A stretch of DNA of 30,631 nt from positions 1-30,631 of the forward strand of contig JNEM01015114.1 of NCBI GenBank assembly GCA_000697335.1, in the 5' to 3' direction. The translations under genes and the position numbers were made by a program. The notes under the pieces were generated by a model. It searched no databases, was not told the DNA's origin, and worked only from the letters and a program-made list of their open reading frames with translations. Source of the stretch: Conidiobolus incongruus B7586 (lineage: Eukaryota; Entomophthoromycota; Entomophthoromycetes; Entomophthorales; Conidiobolaceae). The stretch's first letter is position 1, and each line of letters starts with the position of its first letter. Below, piece after piece: positions 12,696 to 22,006 of this stretch.

Positions 12696-12956
12696 TCACC
12701 TACCATCATTACAACAAGCGAATATTGAAGCAACACAGCCTAAAATCATCGTGTTTATACCACACGTTAGGCAAGTTGCACAGTTTCCAATACATCCAGC
12801 ATCAGCTCCACACATACATCCTTTTGAGTCGCTGTGCTCTGGAACAGGATGCATCTCATAATATTCGCTACTGCCATTATTATTATTATTATTTACGCTC
12901 ATTTCCTGTTTGGAATACTCGTTGTTATTTGTCCCCGACATGTTATTATTAATCAA
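12696..12956 (-). CDS. small Asn-rich, Cys-rich protein (CYSTM/palmitoylated-type, hypothetical)
   Basis: An 86-residue ORF on the minus strand. The N-terminal third is hydrophilic with Asn runs (six in a row near residue 22-27). The C-terminal half packs ten Cys: CMCG, GCIGNCATCLTCG, LGC and ACC, mixed with hydrophobic residues ending IFACC. This suggests a membrane-associated, palmitoylated or Cys-rich transmembrane module, reminiscent of CYSTM proteins but not a confident match. Two ATGs (residues 1 and 6) are possible starts; the second gives MSGTNNNEY. The frame stops at TGA 12696-12698, which overlaps a GTGAGT donor-like site, so the last codons could instead splice to an exon I cannot see. 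Function unknown. Confidence 0.55.
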   Translation of the reverse strand: MINNNMSGTNNNEYSKQEMSVNNNNNNGSSEYYEMHPVPEHSDSKGCMCGADAGCIGNCATCLTCGINTMILGCVASIFACCNDGR

Positions 12957-14378
12957 ATGACTGAGTAGGTATTATTATTAGTTGAATTGTGTATTCGTGA
13001 ATTTCAATTAATACTTAAAACAATGAAGGTTAGTCATGAATAAACGTGTTAATTGAATCCGAATTGCCTTTATTCTTTAAACAAATCAAAGTATTTAAAT
13101 TGTGGGATTTGTCTTACCAATCTTTAAATAAAAGAACACTCTGATAATGATAAATGATCTGCACATATGAAACTTCACATTCCTAATTTAGTTGCTTATT
13201 ACCCCATTCAAAATGTTAATATTACATCTACATTTTGTAAAATTGGTTGTAATTACAATGGCAATTTTAATATTGCAAATCTGCTTAAAAGTAGCCTTGC
13301 AATGCGGATCAAGTAGATTCGATTAAATGGGCCAAAAGTGGCTAGCAAGATACTTTAAAGACTTTATTAAAATATCAATTTGTAGAGTTTGGCTCCGATC
13401 GAGATGATCCCTTAGCAAATATTTGTCCAGTGGTGATTTTATAGTGTTATCAGTCCTTATGACAATGTGTTGAATCACTGATTGTAGTTGTCATCCCGGA
13501 TCCACATCGTACAAAGATTCTGAATGGTACTTGTATGTGAGCTGTATTCAAAATAATGGCAGATGATTTAAGTTGAATAGCGAGCGGACCTCTCGATCTG
13601 CGACAATATTTATAAAATTTCATCAATCAGATATAATTATTACAATTCATGCATCAAAATGAAAATATTTGATATTTCATGTACATTTATTATTATTATT
13701 TTGATTATTTATATAATATATAATCAACTTGATTATAAAAAATTTTATATCAATATTTTTGAATTATTATGCTTTCAACAAAAGATTATGCAAGATATAC
13801 CGAACCCTTATTGAAATATATTGGTTTTCATAATCGAATAACTTTCACCTCAATATTATTCTTGAGTTCTTATCTATTCAATGTAATATATTTATAAATA
13901 TAACATATATATTGATATTTACATGTTTATAAGAATAGCTATATAATTCATGTAATATGAGATAATAGATAGCGTTATTTCCATATATTTAACTATAGAA
14001 AATCACTGTCGCAATATTTAATATTTAATTCTTATTTAAAATGTCACTTTACTTAGAATTCATTATAATATCATTTTCAGTTCAATAAATTATCCAAGTA
14101 ATTCTCTTGATTCTAGAAATTAAATCTGATCCAATGTTAATCATTATATCCTATCAAACAACTGGCAACTCCTTAAAAGCTGATCTTCAACTCAAGTACT
14201 ACTTAATTACTCTCAACCACATTTAATATCATCCAACAACAAATTTAAATATACCAATAGTTGAATAACCCATAAATAATGAAAACGAGTCAATCATCAA
14301 ATAAATAATTACAATTATAATTTATACAAATATATCATTGATTAATATCACTATAATTATAATTAAATATTGGAAAAT
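12957..14378. other. spacer with a GC-richer block at about 13190-13610
   Basis: Most is AT-rich. From about 13190 to 13610 the composition rises and partly open frames occur on both strands, treated separately as possible gene debris. The last 250 bases before 14379 presumably hold the kinase promoter; no clear TATA box stands out. Confidence 0.4.
13330..13615 (-). pseudogene. possible decayed ubiquitin-like or other gene fragment
   Basis: On the minus strand an open frame of about 50 codons includes HIQVPFRIFVRCGSGMTTTI, which loosely resembles the ubiquitin start MQIFVKTLTGKTITL. After a break, a second frame has SPLDKYLL then HLDRSQTLQIDILIKS, loosely resembling ubiquitin residues 37-66 (PPDQQRLIF and LEDGRTLSDYNIQKES). 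The spacing is about 17 bases shorter than in ubiquitin. The resemblance is weak and was found by eye, and AT-rich codons make chance matches easy. No intact gene is present. The plus strand also has partly open frames here. Confidence 0.2.
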
Positions 14379-15839
14379 ATGTCAAGTTTAATGAATAATT
14401 TATCAGATTTATTACTATCTATGATTGGTAGTTGTCTACCATTATCAGAACAAATATTAAAATTAAACGGTAGAGATTTTAGAATTATTCAAGAATTAGG
14501 AGAAGGGTAAAATAATCAATATACTTGTATTATCTTATAAACATTCATATTTACACAACTATACAGTGGTTTTAGTAAAGTGTACCTAGTCAGGGAAGTG
14601 ACTACACACCAACTCTATACTATTAAAAAAGTATTTATAGTTCAGGGTGAAGAAGAATTAGCTCAAATGACTTTTAAGGAGATTGACCTATTGAGAACTT
14701 TTCAACATCAGAATATTATCAAAGTATTAGTAAGTAGATTCCAACTATATATTTATTGTTTTTTTTATTATTTTTGATAATTAGGACGTTCAAGTACAAC
14801 AGATGGGAGATGGTTCCAGAACTATATATATATTCTTGCCTTATTACCAAGTAATTATCAGTCACAAAATATAATAATACAAAATATACTAATAATTTTA
14901 ATAGAAGGGAAGCTTACAGGATCTAATTAATAGTATTCAAAATAAGACACATAATCCATTACCAGAAGACCAAATTTTGAATATGTTTTTCGAAATTTGC
15001 TCAGCTGTGAAATTTTTACATACTTATGAATTACCCAGAGTTGAAGTAAATCACTCTCCTACTCAAATGAAATCTAAGCCAATTGATATGTCCAACGAAG
15101 AAACCATACTCTTGGATGACAATGACGCTCAAACCAATACACTTTCCAATATCAATGACATCATAACACCATACGCCCATCGCGATCTCAAACCCGGAAA
15201 TGTGTTATTGGATGAAAACAATCATCCCGTTTTAATAGATTTCGGAAGCTGTGAAAAAGCTAAAATTCATGTTAAAAATCATCATCAAGCTTTACAAGAA
15301 CAAGTAGATACATTAATATCAATAATAATACTTATCACTAATAACATGATTAGGAAAAAGCTGAAAAATATTCTACAATATTATTTAGAGCGCCCGAGTT
15401 ATTCGATGTTCAACCTAATACCCATTTAGATGAAAAGGTGGACGTTTGGGTAATATAATACATATTATTAATTTAAAATACAATATTAATTATCATAAGT
15501 CTTTGGGATGTATATTATACAACATAGCATACCTTAAATCTCCCTTCGAATTTGGAGCTACGGAACATGGTGGTTCTATTGCATTATCAGTAATGAATGG
15601 CAAATTTTATATCCCGAGCAATTCCAAGTAAACTATTTTGATAAAATATCCTAATTTAAACTAATTTCAATGTATAGTTATTCCAAAAAATTTAACAAGT
15701 TGATTAAAAGTATATTAATTACCGATCCTAATAATAGACCTAATATTGATCAAGTAACTTTTCTATTAATATTTTTAAAACTAATCTAATATTTATTATT
15801 TAGGTAATTCAATTAGTTAAAGATTGTATGGAAAATTAA
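14379..15839 (+). CDS. ENV7: Ser/Thr protein kinase, ENV7/STK16 (NAK) family
   Basis: Eight exons (14379-14506, 14567-14729, 14785-14850, 14905-15303, 15354-15449, 15500-15627, 15678-15753, 15804-15839) join in frame to 363 residues; introns are 50-60 bp. Kinase signatures are complete: Gly loop GEGGFSKV (41-48), lysine in YTIKK (K63), HRDLKPGN (211-218), DFGS (231-234), FRAPE (263-267) and DVWSLGC. FGSCEKAKIHV and PELFDVQ are typical of STK16/Env7, a membrane-anchored kinase of the Golgi or vacuole that limits vacuole fusion in yeast. An acidic, polar insert of about 47 residues (roughly 162-208) precedes HRD, the same place where yeast Env7 has an insert. The N-terminus lacks a myristoylation Gly2 but has Cys19 in a hydrophobic stretch that could be palmitoylated (inference). 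The C-terminus ends VIQLVKDCMEN. Confidence 0.94.
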
Positions 15840-18147
15840 CTTTTATATCATTCATATCATTTATACATATTTTTGTTTTATTAATAAAAATCAATGCTGA
15901 ATATTTGGATTGAAATAAAAACAATATCAATTAGTATTATGTGTAAAAATTTAGCTGAATATATTGGATATAATTTATTTATTTTATATTATTATGCATA
16001 TGTTAAAAAGTTGTTTCAAATTTTATATAATTAATTGTCACCTCATTAATCTATTTAATTAAATTAATAAAAAATTGAAATTTGATCATTTTTTATATTA
16101 ATTATTATAATATATTCGATCACTATATATTTTGATCATTGAAAATAATGGTTTTTTGAATTTAATGTTAATTTAGCATTATATTATTTTCAATAGTGTG
16201 ATATTGAATATACTATTAAAACAAATCATTTTTGGCAATCATTCTTTTTAAATATTAAATATTCATAATAATATAATTCAAAATTTAATTGATTAATTAG
16301 AATATATTATTAATCATAATATAATCCAAATATATAAAAATTCGTTTATATTTAGAAATAGTGAAGTATTATAATGTTTTATGTCAAAGTCAATAATACT
16401 AATCATTATATTTTTGATGATATTTATCTGATAACGAATTAATTTTTATCAATTAATATCAATGTTTAATATATTTTGTACCATATTATTTATATAATTT
16501 GATTCGAATATAATGCACTAATCTAAAATACAACATTTTTCAATACAAAATAATCACATCCTTTAGAATTATTTTATTTGCCTAACTTTTGAAACAATCC
16601 AGATATTTATATTTAATCATTTTATCAAACATTTATTAAACAAATATTCGAGTTATTCATATTCCTTCTATTTCTTTGCCACAAATCTTGATTTTAATAT
16701 TAATTATAAATTTCTGCAAACTGGCTTATACCATAAAACATAAACCAGCGATTAAATACTACAAAATGAATCAAGTTTTAAACGTATAATGAAATCGCTA
16801 GAATCTTGGCATTAATTTCTTTAAATCCTCAAATTTTTAAATCCATTCAAACTAACATTGTAATTATGTAAACTGTAAAATTAATTTGATTGCTTAATTC
16901 TTATGAATACTAAGCATAATATCTATTAGAATTCAAGATAAATTTAATTGAATATGAGGTAACTGCTTTATTATTTATTTTATATTTTTTTATTATTGTT
17001 TCTTTTATCGCTACATTTAATTTGTGTAATTTTATATGGAAATATATCAAGCGAAACCAAAGCAAAATATTCTGCTATATTAACTATTGCTCAAAAATAG
17101 GGACTAATAATCAGTGAATAAAAATTTCAGATAGTGTCTATCAGGATCTTTAAATTCCTTAAAACATAAGCTTATAAATATTTGCAACAAATCATTATAT
17201 CTCATTGAACAATACTGACAAATTTACAAAAAATCTAAAGTCATAAAATTACAATCAATACCCAATCAAATTTGAACATATTAGGAGAATATATTAATAT
17301 TTCTAAAATAATTAGTCAAAAAATATAATGATTAATATGGTGTTGAAAATGTCAAAATGCATTAATTAATCTAAGTGAATCATGCTAAATAAAGTAATGA
17401 ATATTTCGACAGTTCATTCATTTAAAAGCCTTATTAAATTCAAAAATTATAGACTGAATACATTATATTAATAAATATAGTGCAAGTCCCATAAAAGTTA
17501 TATTTTATAATGAATCCATATCGGCTAATAGTTCAATATTATAATATTTGCAATGAGAAATCAACAAGTTTATATTAATGTTTTGAGTTCAATTTTATTT
17601 TTAAACAATATGAAAAATGCCATTATCGCAACCAGTTATAAACGGCAATTGAGGTAGATTGGAATTAATGTGAATACAAAATAAACTTGAATAATTTCTT
17701 TTTAAATAAATATTTTCTGGATATCAAAAATTCTTTTATATTTAAGAATTAGATCATTATTACCAATATTACTTAGATTTAGTTAATATTTAAACAATTA
17801 CAGCATGCTTACTTTAAAGTGAATTCAAAAGCATGTTTGCCATTATTAAGATTTAATCTAATTCTCATATGTATATTATTTCAGTCATGAAGTTTATACT
17901 AGCAAAATATGACTTTATAGTAACAATGCCTCTTATTAACCAAACTAAGGATGCGATATTAAGCAATCTAAAATGCCTATTCCTGCCATGATCAAATCCA
18001 AAAAATAATCAAAATTGCTCTATGATGAAAAATTGGTGGATTCCACTAATATACAGAAGTACAAGCAAATGTGTTATTGATTTCACATAGTTAAAGCCAA
18101 ATATTAACACTAAAAATAAAGCAAATGCATGATATTGATTCCGTAAG
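15840..18147. other. AT-rich spacer
   Basis: About 2.3 kb without a supported gene. A 34-codon ORF at about 17887 (MKFILAKYDFIVTMPL) is short and unrecognised. No repeat array or RNA gene was seen. Confidence 0.5.
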
Positions 18148-18155
18148 TATATAAA
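18148..18155 (+). promoter_or_regulatory. TATA box of LPMO gene 1
   Basis: TATATAAA stands 74 bases before the ATG at 18229, a plausible place for a core promoter with a short 5' UTR. Confidence 0.5.
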
Positions 18156-18228
18156 CTTAAAAGTATTTTCAAATATGATGATAAAAAATTAAATCCAAAT
18201 ACTCTGAGATTGTATTAGATATACAATA

Positions 18229-19359
18229 ATGAATTTGCTTGATATTGTTATTACATCGCTTTTGACTTCATCTGTGATGGGTCATATGAGAATGGGCACT
18301 CCAGCTCCGCGTGGTCATCCTAATAATCCATATTTCAGACCTATTAACTACGATCTAGTAGCACCAATTAAAGAAAATGAGCTATTTTGCAGAAATTACC
18401 CTAAAGCCAAACCAGTTGCCACATACAAAGCTGGCACTTCTATTCGAGTATTATTGGAAGGTGATGCACCTCATAATGGAGGTACTTGTGAGTTTTCAGC
18501 GACTTTCGACGAAAAGAACCTAGTTGTATTAAAGACTGTGGGACTTAACTGTATGATTGACACTCGTGAATATTTCGTGCCTATTCCTAACGATGCGCCC
18601 AATGGTTGTTTCACTTTCGTGTGGACTTGGGTAAATCTAACTGGAAACCGTGAGTACTATGCTAATTGCGCCGATATTTGCATTGAGGGAGGGTCAGACA
18701 ATGGTAAGTTCTCAGGTCCTCCAGCGGTTGTGGCTAATTTAGATTTACCAAATGCTCACAAAATTGAAGAATTGCTAGAACGTACTTATTGGCCTGGAGA
18801 AAAATATTACAAGAATCGTCAAATTATTTCCATATCACCTAATGGTGGTGTATCTCAAGGTGATCCTAGTAATGCTAATAATTATACTGTTGCTCAACCT
18901 GCTCCAGCTCCAGCTCCAGCACAAGGACAAGAGCAATGGTCACCTCCTCCAGCACAAGGACAAGGCCAACCACCACAGCCAGCTCCAACGCCTGCACAAG
19001 GACAAGGACAATGGTCTCCAGGACCAGCACCGACACAGGGACAAGGACAATGGTCTCCAGCTCCAACTCCGGCACAAGAACAAGGACAATGGTCTCCAGG
19101 GCCAGCATCAGCACAGGGACAAGGACAATGGTCTCCAGCTCCAACTCCGGCACAGGAACAAGGTAAATGGTCTCCGGGATCGGCCTCAGCCACTACAATC
19201 GGTGCATCACCTGTGCCGACCCCAGCTTCTGCTGAAGCTGGATATGGATCCTATCCTGTGAAACAAGCTCAAAATCTTTATCATGCACGCAATTATCTTA
19301 ACAAGCGCTGCATCAGACGCAAGAAAGCTGTCAACAATTTGGGAACCGAAGATTGTTAA
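18229..19359 (+). CDS. secreted AA11-like lytic polysaccharide monooxygenase with QGQGQWSP repeat tail
   Basis: An intronless gene of 376 residues. The signal peptide (1-18) is cut before His19, which must be the mature N-terminus of the copper histidine brace. The second brace His is H82 in DAPHNGGTCEF, and the axial Tyr is Y144 in GNREYYANCAD; both motifs match AA11 enzymes (AVHGGGSC, GNREMYMNCA). Cys54, 87, 108 and 147 can form the expected disulfides, and N136-L-T138 is an N-glycosylation site. After the domain (to about 220), a Pro/Ala/Gln tail carries five 13-residue repeats, then a C-terminal basic stretch (NKRCIRRKK). AA11 enzymes cleave crystalline chitin oxidatively; chitin is the likely substrate here (inference). 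A convergent paralogue lies at 20913-21884. Confidence 0.93.
   Translation: MNLLDIVITSLLTSSVMGHMRMGTPAPRGHPNNPYFRPINYDLVAPIKENELFCRNYPKAKPVATYKAGTSIRVLLEGDAPHNGGTCEFSATFDEKNLVVLKTVGLNCMIDTREYFVPIPNDAPNGCFTFVWTWVNLTGNREYYANCADICIEGGSDNGKFSGPPAVVANLDLPNAHKIEELLERTYWPGEKYYKNRQIISISPNGGVSQGDPSNANNYTVAQPAPAPAPAQGQEQWSPPPAQGQGQPPQPAPTPAQGQGQWSPGPAPTQGQGQWSPAPTPAQEQGQWSPGPASAQGQGQWSPAPTPAQEQGKWSPGSASATTIGASPVPTPASAEAGYGSYPVKQAQNLYHARNYLNKRCIRRKKAVNNLGTEDC
18997..19191 (+). repeat. 39 bp tandem repeat, five units, in the LPMO 1 tail
   Basis: Five in-frame 39-base units encode QGQGQWSPGPAPT-like 13-mers (18997, 19036, 19075, 19114, 19153). Units 2 and 4 encode identical peptides and units 3 and 5 are close, so the array has a 78-base higher-order period, implying duplication of a dimer. 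Two looser copies precede it from about 18922. A conserved Trp sits in every unit. Confidence 0.92.
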
Positions 19360-19441
19360 ATCAGAGATTTAATATTTTTTATTCACTAATAAGCATAATA
19401 AACTCATTCTATTCTATCATTAATTAAATATTAATTTATCA

Positions 19442-20050
19442 TTAATAAATAATCTCTGGAGTGCCTTTTACTCTTCTTAACAGCCATTTATATATTTCTT
19501 TTTCTACTTGATCTTCATTTAATAAGAATTGGTTATGATGTTTTGTTACACCGAGCTCTCTCAGCAATGCCTAAGTTATAGCTAACGAAATAGCAACATT
19601 AAACGATTGAGCAATTCCATGCATAGGTAACTTGAATTGAAAATCGCTTGAATTCATCAATTCTTTTGAGGCGCCTCGGCTTCCATTACCAAAAGTAATA
19701 ACCAATTTTCTAGGCTGATTAACCAAATCCAATTCATTGACAATCTCGCTTAGCGCTTTACTTTTATCTGAAAGATTTGTAGTCAACACAACAGAATCCT
19801 CATCCTTACAACTCTTCACACATTCTTCACTCCCATGAAACCTCCTATATAGTATGTACTCAATAGTCTAAGGATTAAAATTAAAAGGTTCTGCAGTTCC
19901 TAAAGCACACATATTGTGCACTTTGTGAATATAATGATGATTTAAAACTTTAGTTCATTTGATCGTGAATAGCTTCAACAATTAGTTTGATAAGATGTAA
20001 AATTTGACTGAATTCATCCAGTCTTTTAGAATGTACTAATGCAAGCACTT
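19442..20050 (-). pseudogene. trmH: decayed TrmH/SpoU-family tRNA 2'-O-methyltransferase gene
   Basis: The best-kept part (19571-19819) reads KLVITFGNGSRGASKEL, then FKLPMHGIAQSFNVAISLAI. These are SPOUT motifs 2 and 3 of TrmH (family: I-L-x-G-x-E-x-x-G-x-S-x-E and I-P-M-x-G-x-x-x-S-L-N-V-S-V-A). The same frame runs on past a TAG (19571-19573) through ALLRELGV and EIYKWLLRRVKGTPEIIY to TAA 19442-19444, resembling the C-terminal tail of bacterial-type TrmH. Upstream the frame passes another TAG (19868-19870) into GTAEPFNFNP. After a frame change, RLDEFSQI and LIVEAIHDQMN match the TrmH N-terminal E-x-I-H-D-P-H-N region. At least three lesions make it a pseudogene. Both TAG codons follow acceptor-like CTTAG, but any intron there would delete conserved sequence or be too short. 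Confidence 0.82.
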
Positions 20051-20912
20051 AAGTTTTTAGATTTTTTTCTATTTTATTCAATGGTTAGTCAATTAGGCAT
20101 CGTCTGAGATAGTATAATATTAATAGATTAATTATTAATTAGTTAATATCTTAATTTTTTTCCTAACTCACATCTATTTATTATTTAAGAATTGAATCAA
20201 AATATCAAGTTATGAGATAAACCAGTTCTAAATAATAAAATGATTAATTAGTATAATTTTTTTAAAATAGTAACAAAAACTAAAAAAAATTATGAAATTT
20301 TTAGAGCGATATTATCGTTTATTTTTCTAATTTTTAAATAAAATTTATATATTAAATTAACAATTATCAATTGAAGTGAAAATATGAAGAGGTTATTTAT
20401 TATCATTAACTTCTACACTGAGTATTAAAATTCAGTTACTATTATAGTCATGTATAATCTACGTCCATTTACTTATTTATAATACATATTAGAAATTTAA
20501 TTGAATAATTAAAGTAGCATTAAAATGATGTATTTTAACTTAAGTATTTGATATATTTTCATTTAGACTATAGTTTCTAGGATTTTGTCTCAAATTATTT
20601 TGAAAATTGTGTACAAATAACTGATTATGATGTTGACCAATTAACTTAGATAACATAAAAATAAATTGAAAAGAATTTAATAAATATAGATTGACAATCT
20701 GTATACTATTTATTATTAATTTAATATGATTCATACCATCAAATTAATTATTTTAATAAATCTTTATACCAATGGCGTTAAAACACATTCTATAATTAAC
20801 CATTAATCAAATTATTTAGCATTCCCTTCAAGCTTGTCATACTCAAATTTCAAAGTATTGATCCATTAAATAAATTTTTCATTTCAGTGTGATTCTGTCG
20901 ATTAACCTCAAT
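20051..20912. other. AT-rich spacer, 3' side of LPMO 2
   Basis: No gene is supported. It carries the 3' flank of LPMO gene 2 and whatever lay upstream of the decayed TrmH gene. A minus-strand 64-codon ORF at 20540-20734 has low-complexity AT-type content and was not accepted. Confidence 0.5.
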
Positions 20913-21884
20913 TTAGTGCTTCTTGGACTTGTGCTTACACTTCTTAATCTTTTTGGCTGATGAAGGTTGAGCGGTTGGCGCAACAAAGGGAGCGGTGGAG
21001 ACAATGGTAGTGGAGTTGGTGGCTAATGGAGAAATGGTAGTTGTGGTAGGTACAACGGGTGTAGATGTAGATCCAACAGATTTTTCTAGCGATTTAGTTA
21101 CTGATTCAGATACTGATGGAACTTGGGATGACTTAGGACCTTCTGCGACCACGTTATGTTGAACTGGAGTGTCTACATGTTCAGGAGTTTGAGTTGGAGC
21201 TGGAATTGGAGCTGGGGCAGGAGAAGGAGCGGGAGCGGGAGCTGGAACTGGAGCGGGAGCTGGAATAGTATTGACACCCGAAGGTGAAACAGAAATGGTA
21301 GGACGATTTTCATACAATTCCTTTCCAGGTACAATATGAGGATCAGGAATTTCAGGAACAGTTGGGTAGCCTGGTAAATTAGCAACCACCATCTTAGGTC
21401 CAGTGAAACTACCTCCATCCTGGCCTCCTACAATAGTGATATCGGCACAATTCTGATAAAATTCGCGATTACCACTGCGATTAGTCCAAGTCCAGCTGAA
21501 TGTCACTTTACCGTTGGGAGCGTTGGCAGGAATAGGTACATTGTAAGTTCTTTGAGGGATCATACAATCTCCCAAAACAGTCAATAAAGATACCCAGTTC
21601 TGTTGATCATAAGAAACTGAAAATTCACAGTTACCACCATCGTGAGCAGCGTCACCAGATAAGACAACTGGAATGGAAGTTCCAGCTTGAACGGTCTTAA
21701 CCGACTCCAAAGGAGCGTAGTTTTTACAGGGATATTGACTCAAACTAATAGGAGAGGAAATATCGTAGTCGATATTTTTGACAAATGGATTGCCTTTGTA
21801 ATTTCTAGGAGCTGGATCTGACATGTACATGTGTCCATTTGCAGCAGACACTAAAATCAAAGACAAGATCGAAGCAATCATCAT
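20913..21884 (-). CDS. secreted AA11-like lytic polysaccharide monooxygenase with Pro/Ala and Ser/Thr tail
   Basis: An intronless gene of 323 residues. The signal peptide (1-17, ending SAANG) is cut before His18, the N-terminal copper ligand. The second ligand is H81 in DAAHDGGNCEF and the axial Tyr is Y143 in GNREFYQNCAD. Cys53, 86, 107 and 146 are conserved with the neighbour, and N135-R-S137 is an N-glycosylation site. The catalytic domain, to about residue 205, is clearly paralogous to the gene at 18229-19359 (for example the shared SWTWTN/VWTWVN block), but the tail differs: a PAPAPAP run, a Ser/Thr-rich segment and a Lys-rich end (KKIKKCKHKSKKH). No GPI signal is seen. AA11 enzymes oxidise chitin; the basic tail might help hold the enzyme to an acidic cell surface or substrate (inference). 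Confidence 0.93.
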   Translation of the reverse strand: MMIASILSLILVSAANGHMYMSDPAPRNYKGNPFVKNIDYDISSPISLSQYPCKNYAPLESVKTVQAGTSIPVVLSGDAAHDGGNCEFSVSYDQQNWVSLLTVLGDCMIPQRTYNVPIPANAPNGKVTFSWTWTNRSGNREFYQNCADITIVGGQDGGSFTGPKMVVANLPGYPTVPEIPDPHIVPGKELYENRPTISVSPSGVNTIPAPAPVPAPAPAPSPAPAPIPAPTQTPEHVDTPVQHNVVAEGPKSSQVPSVSESVTKSLEKSVGSTSTPVVPTTTTISPLATNSTTIVSTAPFVAPTAQPSSAKKIKKCKHKSKKH

Positions 21885-21997
21885 AATAAAATCAAGTCCA
21901 GTATTAAATTAATTATTAAGGAATAATATTTGGAGGGAAAAAATATAATTATTTACACGATATAAACTAGTATTAGAAAATACTGCAACTACATGCA

Positions 21998-22006
21998 ATA
22001 TATATA
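21998..22006 (-). promoter_or_regulatory. possible TATA box of LPMO gene 2
   Basis: On the minus strand TATATATA within GAGTTATATATATTGC lies about 115 bases before the ATG at 21884. In such AT-rich DNA this is weak evidence. Confidence 0.3.

Noticed and set aside
18842-19261. Several overlapping ORFs on both strands inside the LPMO 1 tail
   Set aside because: They are shadow frames of the 39-base tandem repeat; repeats keep all frames open, and only the LPMO frame has a signal peptide and catalytic domain.
19571-19819. An intact 82-residue methyltransferase gene
   Set aside because: SPOUT homology continues past both ends of the ORF through stops and a frame change, so the ORF is only the best-kept part of a dead gene.
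20540-20734. 64-codon minus-strand ORF
   Set aside because: Content is Asn/Ile/Leu-rich as expected from random AT-rich DNA, and no motif or context supports it.
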